Shown here: one piece after another, positions 54,535-64,000 of the stretch
Position numbering within the stretch: the stretch's first letter is position 1
How the letters are laid out: every line of letters begins with the position of its first letter
Source of the DNA: Tridacna crocea
Lineage: Eukaryota > Mollusca > Bivalvia > Cardiida > Cardiidae
NCBI GenBank assembly: GCA_943736015.1
Contig: OX031060.1
Coordinates: 22,955,231-23,019,230, forward strand
DNA: 64,000 bases
Direction of reading: 5' to 3'
Notes under the pieces: model-generated
What the model was told of the DNA's origin: nothing
Databases searched by the model: none
The model's input: the letters and a program-made list of their open reading frames with translations, nothing else
Translations under genes and position numbers: made by a program

Positions 54535-56069
54535 AGCTCACCTGAGCACAACGTGCTCAAGGGGAGCTTTTAGGGTCACTGGGTGTCCGTCGTCCGTCGT
54601 GCGTCGTCCGTCGTGCATCGTGCGTCGTGCGTCGTCAACAATTCTTTAAACATCAACTCCTCCTAAACCGCTGGGCCAATTTGGACCAAACTTGGCAGGA
54701 ATGTTCCTTGGGAGGTCCTCTTTAAAAAGTGTTCACAGAATTTGATTCCGTCAAAAACTCTAGTTGCCATGGCAACGAAATGGAATTTTTTAGCAAATTC
54801 TTTAAAAATCTTCTCCTCTGAAACCGCTGGTCGGATTTTGAAATAAGTTCACAGATATGTTCCTTGGGTGACCCTTTTCAAAAATTGTTCGTGAAATTTT
54901 GATCCGTCAAAAATTGTGGCTCTGGTGAATGGGGGCTACTTGCACTATACAGAAATGAAGGAATTCTTAAAAAATCTTCTCCTCTGAAACCGCTGGTTGG
55001 ATTTTGAAATAATTTCACAGATATGTTCTTTGGGTGACCCTTTTCAAAAGTTGTTCGTGAAATTTTGATCCGTCAAAAAATGTGGCTCTGGTGAACGGGG
55101 GCTACTTGCACTATATAGAAATGAAGGAATTCTTAAAAAATCTTCTTCTCCGAAACCGCTGGTCAGATTTTGAAATAATTTCACAGAGATGTTCCTTGGG
55201 TGACCCTTTTCAAAAACTGTTCGCGAAATTTTGATCCGTCAAGAAACATGGCTCTGGTGAATGGGGGCTTCTTGCACTATTGGGAAATGAGGAAATTCTT
55301 AAAATTTTTTCTTCTCTGAAACCACTGGTCAGATTTTGAAATAATTTCTCTGGGATATTCCTTGGGTGACCCTTTTCAAAAACTGTTCACAAAATTTTAA
55401 TCCGTCAAGAAACATGGCTCTGGTGAATGGGGGCTACTTGCACTATAGGGAAATAAAGAAATTTTTAAAAATTCTTCTTCTCTGAAACGGCTGGACAGAT
55501 TTTAAAATGATTTCACAGTGATGATCCTTAGGTGACCCTTTTCAAAAACTGTTCACAAAATTTTGATCCATGAAGAAACATGGCTCTGGTGAATGGGGGC
55601 TACTTGCACTATATGGAAATGAAGAAATTCTTGAAAATTCTTTTTCTCTGAAACCCCTAGTCAGATTTTAAAATAATTTGACAGAGATGTTCCTTGGGTG
55701 ATCCTTGCTCTTGTGAATGGGAGCTACTTGCACTATATAGACATGATGATATTCTTGAAAATTCTCTTTCTCTGAAACCCCTGGTCAGATTTTAAAAGAA
55801 ATTTTCCGAAATGTTCCTTGGTTGACCCTTTTCAAAACTTGTTCGTAAATTTTGATCCATCAAGAAACATGGCTCTGGTGGATGGGGGATACTTGCTCTT
55901 ATACAGAAATGAAGAATTCTTAAGAATTCTTCTTTTTGAATCTGATGGTCAGATTTGGAAATGAATTTTACAGGTGACCTTTTGAAAATTGCTTAGCAAA
56001 ATTATAAATTTGGTTCCAATGTTTCAATACCTCCAAAAAAAAAAAAAAAAAATTAAAAAAAAAAAAAAA

Positions 56070-56103
<34 letters not shown>

Positions 56104-56143
56104 TAAAAAAAAAAAAAAAAAAAAAAATAAAAAAAAAAAAAAA

Positions 56144-56175
<32 letters not shown>

Positions 56176-56202
56176 AAAAAAAAATTAAAAAAAAAAAAAA
56201 AA

Positions 56203-56236
<34 letters not shown>

Positions 56237-56258
56237 TTAAAAAAAAAAAAAAAAAAAA

Positions 56259-56296
<38 letters not shown>

Positions 56297-56352
56297 GGCT
56301 ATGGTCATCTCAAAACTCAGGTGAGCGATCCAGGGCCATCTTGGCCCTCTTG
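54535..56352 (+). mobile_element. Helentron-associated (HINE/'pearl'-like) non-autonomous element
   Basis: Starts AGCTCACCTGAGCAC with a small hairpin, then a (CCGTCGT)n-type microsatellite (54588-54645). Next come seven to eight tandem units of about 166 bp (tggctctggtgaatgggggc recurs at 54918, 55083, 55250, 55416, 55582, 55706, 55871) and an A-rich run (56033-56292). It ends with CTCAGGTGAGC (complement of the 5' end) and the hairpin agggccatcttggccct followed by CTTGT. Asymmetric terminal repeats, core tandem repeats, microsatellite and 3' hairpin are the known layout of HINEs such as pearl. No Rep/helicase is encoded, so it would move only in trans. Confidence 0.75.
56033..56292 (+). repeat. 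A-rich run within the HINE-like element
   Basis: About 260 bp of A with scattered single T or TT. Length may be assembly-dependent. Confidence 0.9.
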
Positions 56353-56449
56353 TATATTATTACTCTGAAAAGATACCCCTTTCCTTTCGCCTGCGCATGG
56401 ATAGATACCCTATACCCGCCGCAATAATAGCTATAATTATATTGAAAAC

Positions 56450-56791
56450 GCATTATCTCCCGCTAGATGGCATTCTATAAATACTCATCTATCTAATTTA
56501 GGCATCCTGGGTACAGAACCGAACCATTTTCCTACACGACAACCGTTTTCAAACTAAAATAAACCTTTACTCAATAAAACGCTACCTCGTGCAATTCACT
56601 CAGCTATGATCAGCAGTTAGAGAAATCTGGAGCTAAAGCAGGTCTCATGTCTCCTCAAACATATTGATAAAAGCTTTTTTCTACTTTGCTACTTTATTGA
56701 GCGTAATATTACAGTCTGCCCGCTTTCGGGGCTAGTGATGCGTCATATAAGACAGTCGAATATTCGAAGAATTTGACATGCACAGACAACG
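56450..56791 (-). repeat. H-C dispersed repeat, copy 3
   Basis: Reverse copy of 34199-34556 (cattatctcccgctagatgg ... ttgacatgcacagacaac). Confidence 0.86.
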
Positions 56792-57059
56792 ATTGAAAAC
56801 GTATTTACACTCTGGAAAAACAAGGCGTGGCAGCCATGTACATGAAATCAAGGAGACTATCGATATTTTGCAATGCCAATTCCAAAGGCTTATGCTGCAT
56901 TTTTTTTTCAAAGGTAATGTCTTAATCTTTTAAGTTTAAAGACCTTTAAGATTTAATTGAGATTAAGAAAAGACTTACAAGTAATGCAATCAACAGCAAG
57001 TTAGTTGGCTTTTTGACCTCCTCAACTGTTTTTCAAACAACCTTGTATTTCACAAACCT

Positions 57060-57150
57060 AGGTAGGCGATCTTTGATAACATTGTGGGAAAAAGAGAATT
57101 GGCTGTTGACCAGCATTTTCTCCTTTTCCCATAATTTGTTGTGCACTATT
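57060..57150 (+). repeat. M1 hairpin fragment
   Basis: Hairpin only (aacattgtgggaaaaagaga ... ttctccttttcccataattt). Confidence 0.7.
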
Positions 57151-57184
57151 ACTTAAAATATAGATATGCCTTGATGTCGTTTCG

Positions 57185-57412
57185 TTAACCCTTTACCCCT
57201 TAAGGCATTTTATGGTATCTCTAATTGACCCTAAATAACAGCAAGGATGAAGCCATTTCTTATGTGTATATGACACCTTTTGATAGCATAGAAAACACTG
57301 TGACAAAAGTTGAAATTGCTAGGCACGAGCAATTTTACCTTTTGTCACAATATTTTTCAAAGGCTCCTATAAGCAATGCGTAGAAATGAGTATCTATGGA
57401 GAAAAGGATTAC
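57185..57412 (+). repeat. M2 MITE
   Basis: Left TTAA; gaccctaaataacagcaagg and tgcgtagaaatgagtatcta match the other M2 copies; right end worn (gaaaaggattac). Confidence 0.87.
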
Positions 57413-58220
57413 GACACATTTAGAACATTTTCCAGATATTACTGCATTTTGTCCCTCCTTCAAAGGACAACTAAATACTTGCTGCAGCGGTTTCAGCAGC
57501 ATTTTTCACATGGAAAATGTTTTTTTTTAGTATCAGTTAGGATAAAATGGCAGAATTCTTGAAAAATTCTCGGAAGCCAAGGCTAACAATTTACTAAGCT
57601 ACTCAACCCTTGGCGGATTGAGCTTGATTTTTACATTCACCCGATACGCTTTTTCATTGGATGCAGCCAGCTCTTACTGCAACGAATAAAATCGCTTGTA
57701 GCATTTCATCTTTGATAAAAATAGAAAAAAAGTAAACATGGAAACCCACGTGGATGTCTGCTTATAGCTTCATGTTGAATAATTGTATTCGTAAGCGGTT
57801 TGTTAAACGATATTTCACTGGTTTTCAGAAATATGATGTAAAGGAGGGGGTGGGGGGGGGGGAGTAATAACCAGTATCCAATAGAGGGCCATCGCAGGAA
57901 TCTCAAAATCTGGCACAATCAGCCAGGGTAAGATCCACGTAGTGAGCGTAACCTTGGCTCGCGAAGATGGAAAAACGGGTACTTTCTGCATTTTTTAAAC
58001 TATTATCATATTCATAATTGTGGTAGAATAGTCCTCTGACATACCGATGATTAAAAAAAAAAAAAAAAAAAAAAAAAACACCAATAAGTTTAGACCTTTA
58101 TCATCCTGTGCCAACTGCCGATACATTTTTACATATGCACCAAGTTCCAGTTCTGCAGAGCATAGCATATTTAGATTCTCTTTCTTCTAGAAGGGATTTC
58201 TATCGAAAGGTATTAGTATT
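57413..58220. other. Upstream DNA with possible foldback and low complexity
   Basis: 57575-57970 has weak outer inverted words (gaagccaaggctaac / gtaaccttggctcgcgaaga) resembling the inner arms of H-F. G-rich run at 57843-57862; poly-A at 58053-58078. Confidence 0.5.
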
Positions 58221-58447
58221 CTCCCTTTACCAAGCAATCCCTGGTTTTTACGGCCGTGAAAAGACGCCTTTTTGAAAACACCGTGGGAAAAGGAGAAAAT
58301 GCTGGTAACCAGCATTTTCTCCTTTTCCCCCAATGTTTTCTACCCTACTGGAAACAAATTTCAATTTTTGACTTGTGTTTATTTCGTCATCTGCAACTGC
58401 TTTGACTTTTGACCAGTCTAAAATTTTGTTGTTTGGGAAAGGGTTAA
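58221..58447 (+). repeat. M1 MITE
   Basis: Full-length plus copy, right TTAA; hairpin near perfect. Confidence 0.9.
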
Positions 58448-58741
58448 TGTATAATATCATAAAGCAAGTCTTGAAAGGTCACAACTTCAAGTCGATTTTT
58501 CATAACAGCTAATTCAAGTGTGAGGAAGACAAAGTAGATTTGGCAATTACTGTTAAATAACGATTAAAAGATTAATGTCATAAACTTACTAACACACCAG
58601 ATGGAAGCCATTTTAGGACAACCAACCAACCGGAAACCCCAACAATCAATATGCCTAAATGTCGAGAGTTAGAACGAACAAAAACAAATTATAAAGATGA
58701 GCAAGTACTCTAGATTTTTTTCAGCTGAAGGTAAGGCAGAC

Positions 58742-58914
58742 CGATATGAATGTTCGATACCCGGTTGCGGCTATTTCTCTCCGACGATTTTTCGCCTCTC
58801 ATCTCTGATGGAAATGGGAAAAGTAGTCAATGGCTTTGGAAAGACAGTACTGATGTGAGAAAGCCAGGAAACACACTGGTGCGCCATGATATGACCTAAG
58901 CTGTTAAAATGGTC
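58742..58914 (+). repeat. SINE copy, truncated
   Basis: Matches the 3' body of the SINE at 13163 (aaaagtagtcaatggctttgg, agccaggaaacacac, gccatgatatgacc, gctgttaaaatgg). The 5' tRNA part is worn (tgttcgatacccggttg may be the B box). Stops at the H-D copy. Confidence 0.75.
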
Positions 58915-58918
58915 TTAA

Positions 58919-59454
58919 AGGTGGCCCTTCAGATTTTGGGACGAAAATTTTACAAAAATGCAAAAAAAGCATCCTTATACTCCCAAAGCCGTTTAATTTG
59001 CTTTCATAAAACCCCAGTAGTCGAAAACTATCCGACAACACGTGAAATTAGAGATTTACTACGGCCCAGGTTGACTCCAACGGGAGACACGTTCTATTTT
59101 TAGATGAGCACTTCCCTCATGTACAAACAGGAATACACCGACGAAGTTTCAAACATAGTGTCCGAATAAGAAATTATGGAAAATGATTATTACATGTTTG
59201 TTATGTAATGAAATTCAAGCGTTATTAATCACGTGGCAGTCAATTGACATTCCCACAATGCTTTATCGATTTTTGGCGCGAAATCTAAAAATACCTTAAG
59301 AGGCTACGTAGCCTTTTAAAGGGTAAACCATTAATTTTTTTTTGTAATTTTATGAATCTTAACTATTGATGATTTGTATTATTCTTTCATATAAAGTTCA
59401 GTGATATATACATTTTTTAATTTGGTTAGATGTAAAAATTCTAAATAACCACCC
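58919..59454 (-). repeat. H-D element copy 2
   Basis: Reverse of 39661-40216, with ends aggtggcccttcag / taaataaccaccc and TTAA/TTAG flanks; inserted in the SINE tail. Confidence 0.85.
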
Positions 59455-59686
59455 TTAGCTCTTTACCAAACAATCCTTGGTTTTTACGATCCAGAGGAAG
59501 ATGCCTTCTGAAAACATTGTGAGAAAAAGAGAAAATGCAGGTAACCAGCATTTTCTCCTTTTCCCAAAATGTCTTCTACCATACTGGAAACAAATTTCAA
59601 TTTTTGAGTCACGTTTATTTTGTCGTCTGCAAGTGTTTTAAATTTTTGGCCAGTCTAAAGATTTTGTCATTTAGTAAAGAAATTGG
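59455..59686 (+). repeat. M1 MITE abutting H-D
   Basis: Plus copy starting at the H-D end (ttagctctttaccaaacaat); right end worn (catttagtaaagaaat). Confidence 0.85.
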
Positions 59687-61145
59687 ATGTCGAAATAGAT
59701 CTATACAGACTCGGTCTCTCTCTGCGGCTGAGATTACACTCCACTGTAACGAAGACAGACATATTACAGGCTACGCTAAAGAAGCGAGTAGTACACGTAG
59801 TTCTTTTTTTCATACCTCTATCAAAAAAAAAAATTCCTTAAATGAGTATTTTTTCCATAAGAACAACATAGATAAAGGATCTATTTTATTGACTAACGGT
59901 TGATTTTTCAATATGTTATTCACGGAAAAATCGTAAACAGTCAGTTTGCAAAGTATTTGACTATATGTGAGAAGACAGTTGAAACCGAAATGGATTGAAA
60001 TAGAGCGATCGAGAAAGTACTAAGGTATGTCGAAATCTGTGACTCCTTAATGGAGTAATTGACATTTTTCGGAAAAATCAAAATTTAACAAGACCTTCCA
60101 AGTAGAGGAAATCGCTTTTTTAAATAGAGTTTTGTAAAGACAGTCACTCAAATGTCAACTGTAGCCATTAATTAGGCTTCTCCGTCATTTCTCTTATAAT
60201 CCACTTGAGACCTCAGAAGTCGGCTCTTCATGCAGACTGATATGTTAGCTAACAATACCCCCATCTGACGTTGGATATCCCCCACCACCCGGATCTCAAG
60301 TTGAAGAAGTATCAGAATGAGGCTCAAGTACTGGTACCCGAAGTGCGGTCACAGCGCCACGCTGCGTCACGCTTTTGTCCCGTATTTATTTTGCTAAAAT
60401 CAAGCCGGGTTGAAGTCAAATGTTTGACGGCTGGTTGAGGGATTCTAGGACACTTGAAATGTAATTAACCCCTTTCACTGCCTCTGACAACACAAATAAC
60501 ATTTCATGGCAGTGTAAATGAAGACCACACTGCACAGAACGCGCCACCTGACGTTGTATCTTCTCTGTCCGCCATCTTACCAAACCTTTGACCAAAAAAG
60601 AAGTTCTTTTCCGGTATCGTTGTATTTATTAAACATCGAGAACGGACGAACATAGATATTTTATTGCGAAAGGGTCAACCTTTAACTTTCTGTGACATTA
60701 GTAAAGGCTGAACGAAGAAATAAGGGTTTTTTGAAAAAAAAAAAGTTTTACAAACGATCTTAATATGATCTTCAGGCTTGAACATCTTTCCGGCAAATAT
60801 ATAGCTAGTCAATAAAACTTTGAAAAATAAATCATAAATTGTTAAAAAATATATTATGTATGGAACAGGAGTGCTAGTAATGAATAATCTTTTTTGGTAA
60901 TTAATGTTAAATGTATGTGTACGTTGTATGTCTGTCATTGCCATATATACATGTTGTTTTTTTGTAAATGGCCAATGGCACATTTGTTTGCCAAATGCCT
61001 AATAAAGTTGAGTTGAGTTTACTATTTCGTAAATCGAAATGGCTCTTAATCAACATTATCATCAAAAAACATCTTTGTAGCAGACGACGTTACAAACGTC
61101 CCTTCAGAATCTGCAGAAGATGACGTATAAATACAGAAATACAAG
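59687..61145. other. Upstream DNA; possible retrotransposon tail
   Basis: Mostly unassigned. 60985-61020 reads gcctaataaagttgagttga, resembling the AATAAA plus short-tandem 3' end of some LINEs, but no reverse-transcriptase sequence lies upstream. A worn M3 hairpin lies near 60515-60565. Confidence 0.35.
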
Positions 61146-61262
61146 CGGAAACATTGTGCAAAAGGAGAAACTTGCTTGCTACGAGTAATTTCTTTTAACG
61201 TAATGTTACAAATAATAACATTCGTCTGCACACTCAAAAAGGCGTCTGCGAGAGTTAGTGTG
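61146..61262 (+). repeat. M1/M2 fragment
   Basis: Shortened hairpin (gaaacattgtgcaaaaggag, tgcttgctacgagtaattt) and tcgtctgcacactcaaaaa. Confidence 0.55.
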
Positions 61263-61491
61263 TTAACCCTTTACCAAATAATCTCCGGTTTTTTTGACCC
61301 TGAGAAAGACGCCTTTCGAAAATATTGTGGAAAAAGGAGAAAATGCTGGTAACCAGCATTTTATCCTTTTCCCACAATGTTTTCTACCCTGCCGGAAGCA
61401 AATTTCAATTTTTGAGTTACGTTTATTTTGTCAGCTGCAAGTGCTTTCGATTCAGACCAATCTAAAATTTTGTCGTTTGGGAAAGGGTTAA
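61263..61491 (+). repeat. M1 MITE
   Basis: 229 bp, TTAA at both ends. Confidence 0.92.
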
Positions 61492-61904
61492 AAGTGTAAA
61501 GTGAAGAGAGAGAAAAGCCGATTTTGACACGAATAATTAGTAGTATCGGATTTGTTTACTTTATTTGTGATACGATCAAAGTCAAAGGTATGGCAAAAAT
61601 GACAGGTTGTTAAATATCTACTGTTAATATTAGCCAAATTAATACCTTTTGTTAGGCCATAACATAAAACGTGTACTTGCTCCTTTTCTGTTAATGTTTT
61701 CCATGCTGCTAATAATGGTACTGCAAACCATAGAGCGCTAGACATTGTTTTTGTTGTTGTAGAAAGTTTAGATCAAGATCATACTAAGTTTTGCATACTG
61801 TGTAAATATAGATATTACTACACTCAAGTTGCAGTCTAATATTGGATCAAACTGTCTGGCAAAAGCACCCATTCTAATTGAAATGTTTTTGTTATTGTTT
61901 CCTG

Positions 61905-62040
61905 AATGACTGCCCCTTGACTGCTGAGCGCCACTTAATGACATTTTGCGGACAGGTAGATCCAAGATCAGGTTGCAGAGAAAGTGCAGTCTGATCTGGG
62001 ATCTACAGAGTCCGATAAGGAATTTGATATATACTGTCCG
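61905..62040 (-). repeat. M3 hairpin MITE giving rise to the array
   Basis: Hairpin gatccaagatcaggttgcag / agtctgatctgggatctac followed by the M3 end tactgtccgattggaagata, which becomes the repeat unit of the following array. Confidence 0.8.
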
Positions 62041-62760
62041 ATTGGAAGATATTTTTCCCAAAACAGTAACGCTGGGTGTTTACTGTCCGAATGGGTGATA
62101 TTTTGTCCAAAACAATAACACCAGTGAGTGTTCACTGCCCGATTGGGAGATATTTTTCCAAAAAAAAAAAACAATAAGACCAGCGTGTCTTTACTGTCCG
62201 ATTGGGACAGAACTTTGCCAAAGCAATAACAGCACTGGGTGTTTACTGTCCGATTGGGAGACATTTTTCCCAAAACAATAACACCAGTGAGTGTTCACTG
62301 CCCGATTGGGAGACATTTTTCCAAAAACAATAAGACCAGCGTGTCTTTACTGTCCGATTGGGACAGATTTTTGCCAAAACAATAACAGCACTGGGTGTTT
62401 ACTGTCCGATTGGGAGACATTTCTCCCAAAACAATAAAACCAGTGAGTGTTCACTGCCCGATTGGGAGACATTTTTCCAAAAACAATATGACCAGCGTGT
62501 CTTTACTGTCCGATTGGGACAGACTTTTGCCAAAACGATAACAGCACTGGGTGTTTACTGTCCGATTGGGAGACATTTTTCCCAAAACAATAACACCAGT
62601 GAGTGTTCACTGCCCGATTGGGAGACATTTTTCCAAAAACAATAAGACCAGCGTGTCTTTACTGTCCGATTGGGACAGATTTTTGCCAAAATAATAACAG
62701 CACTGGGTGTTTACTGTCCGATCGGGAGACATTTTTCCCAAAACAATAACACCGTGTGTT
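62033..62760 (+). repeat. 52-bp tandem array with 156-bp higher-order unit
   Basis: Fourteen units of 52 bp sharing actgtccgattggg. Three variants, ending cagcactgggtgttt, caccagtgagtgttc and gaccagcgtgtcttt, repeat in fixed order, so the period is 3 x 52 = 156 bp. Because 156 is divisible by 3, long open frames appear on both strands; they are not genes. Confidence 0.93.
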
Positions 62761-62814
62761 TATTATCAGCCTAAAAGTTTCTTTTAATTGATATAGCATG
62801 TTAAGTGTTATGTG

Positions 62815-63078
62815 GTCTGCAACATGCAAGAAAGGGCACTTGGAAATTTGCGTAAAGTGTCATCTCGGATCAGCCTGCGCAGTCCGCGCAGGCTGATCCG
62901 AGATGACACTTTACGCAAATTTGTAATTATCCGTTTCGTTCAAGTCTACCGTTAGATAAAATCGAATATAGATGCAAAGTGTCGTCTCAGATCAGTCTTC
63001 GCGAATTGCGCAGGATGATCCGAGACGACATTGAACGCAAAAGTTCAAATGCTCCTTTTTTGGCTTGTTGTAGGCCAT
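62815..63078 (+). repeat. M4 double-palindrome MITE
   Basis: Near-perfect first palindrome at 62843-62920 (tttgcgtaaagtgtcatctc / gagatgacactttacgcaaa), decayed second at about 62974-63040; ends gtctgcaacatgcaagaaa and tggcttgttgtaggc. Confidence 0.88.
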
Positions 63079-64000
63079 ATACAAGAGTCCACTTAGCGCA
63101 CTTTGTTGACTGATGTCCTCTATATTTATTACAATACGACTTTGACAATATCAAGGTGAAAATTGTGCTCCTACACCACTTCTCGAAGAAATCAATTTAA
63201 ATCATATTGTTCGTTGTTTCCTTTTGTGACGATGTTTGTTTCGGAAGGAAATGAGTTAAATGGATACAGGCGATGGCAGGGAGCAGATGTGAATTGTCGA
63301 CAGTAGGTAGATCGAATGAAACAATCAAAGTATTGAAAGTACTGACAGCCTGACAAATGTGGAATATACGGCCTTGGTAAAGATAAAACTTAGTTAGTCT
63401 ATAGATATAAGATTGAAAGAAAGTAATCCAATCCGGTAATTTAAGGTCCAATAGCGGTCAGATGGGTTTTAAAATATATTTAAACTGGTTTAAAAATGCT
63501 TTGGCCAACAGCACAACCTCAGAAATTCATAAAAATTTGCATACTTGAAAAATAGTATCATTGAGATTAAAATGCATTTTAGCACCTGTCATGTTTACTT
63601 TTGGTGGCTACCGTGCCTTTAAGCCAATTCGTGTCCAATTCGTATGATCCTGTTTGCTCCAATCTAATCTGGTAATTAGATTCGATGCGGTCCGCCCCGA
63701 TGACTTCGCTCATAGCCATTCTCTTGTCGTAATAGTAAATGCCACGAGATAAATTTTTAATTGTATAAGTAGATGAAGAACTTATAAAATTATAATTGAT
63801 GATTTGGTATATGAATATTTTCTAAAGTGCACCTTAAAATAATTTACCATGCATTGTTTTCACTTTCTTACTGGTTGGACGAAGTCGTAGCTAGACGACA
63901 CCTACAATAGCCGCGAAACACAAGGATGAAAAAAAAAGTTGCGTTGGGATAAGTAAGAATGATCCTGATTTGCATGTATATCACATGAAGAAAAAGAAAA
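63079..64000. other. Right end of window, nothing recognised
   Basis: AT-rich with short open frames only. No domain, RNA gene or listed repeat seen. Confidence 0.45.

Noticed and set aside
55989-56213. Poly-lysine frame
   Set aside because: A-rich run inside the HINE-like element.
60675-60983. 102-codon frame before an AATAAAG-TTGAG tail, considered as a LINE product
   Set aside because: No reverse-transcriptase or endonuclease motifs; only the tail resembles a retrotransposon end.
62358-62645. Repetitive 95-codon frame that looks like a repeat protein
   Set aside because: Produced by a 156-bp higher-order tandem repeat divisible by three; mirror frames exist on the other strand and no start or domain context is present.

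Overview
This window is a piece of an animal nuclear genome, most likely a bivalve mollusc and probably a heterodont. The evidence is split GT-AG exons of a nuclear receptor, very dense short hairpin-type DNA transposons, a tRNA-derived SINE, and a 'pearl'-like tandem-repeat element of a kind I know from bivalves. Base composition is AT-rich. I cannot name the species from sequence alone.

One gene is well supported. It is a tailless/TLX orphan nuclear receptor (NR2E1) on the minus strand, running from an initiator ATG at 28182 down past the left edge of the window. Six coding exons fit with consistent phases: E1 28158-28182 (start codon), E2 7260-7341 (first zinc finger), E3 5446-5464 (a 19-nt microexon across the P-box), E4 4813-4948 (second zinc finger), E5 1370-1638 (post-DBD and hinge), and E6 1-121 (start of the ligand-binding domain, running off the window). 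Together they give 217 codons plus 1 nt. Intron 1 is about 20.8 kb. The rest of the ligand-binding domain lies left of base 1. The region right of 28182 is upstream of the gene, and I found no second convincing protein-coding gene in it.

Most of the window is repeats. The dominant family, called M1 here, is a ~229-bp element bounded by TTAA. Its ends read TTAACCC[A/T]TTACCA and its centre is a near-perfect 67-nt palindrome. About 55 copies or fragments are visible in both orientations, in introns and intergenic DNA. Nested copies show it inserts at TTAA. M2 (three copies) has M1-like ends and hairpin base but a different hairpin tip and body. M3 carries a hairpin containing GATCAGACTGCAC. M4 is a ~260-bp element with two internal palindromes and GCGAAAAG-type ends. 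Further two- or three-copy families are called H-A to H-F. H-A, H-B and one copy of H-E share an odd layout: a unique body with one long hairpin at one end only.

Layout: 1-7.4 kb, exons E6-E2 with repeat-filled introns; 7.4-7.9 kb, a degenerate satellite touching E2; 7.9-28.16 kb, intron 1, dense in M1; 28.16-28.73 kb, E1 and a repeat-poor island that is the best promoter candidate; 28.8-54.1 kb, upstream DNA with M1, M3, H-elements and a few repeat-poor gaps; 54.5-56.35 kb, a Helentron/HINE ('pearl')-like element with ~166-bp tandem units; 57-61.5 kb, more M1/M2, a SINE and H-D; 61.9-62.8 kb, an M3 copy whose end has expanded into a 14-unit 52-bp array; 62.8-63.1 kb, an M4 copy; then nothing recognised to the end.
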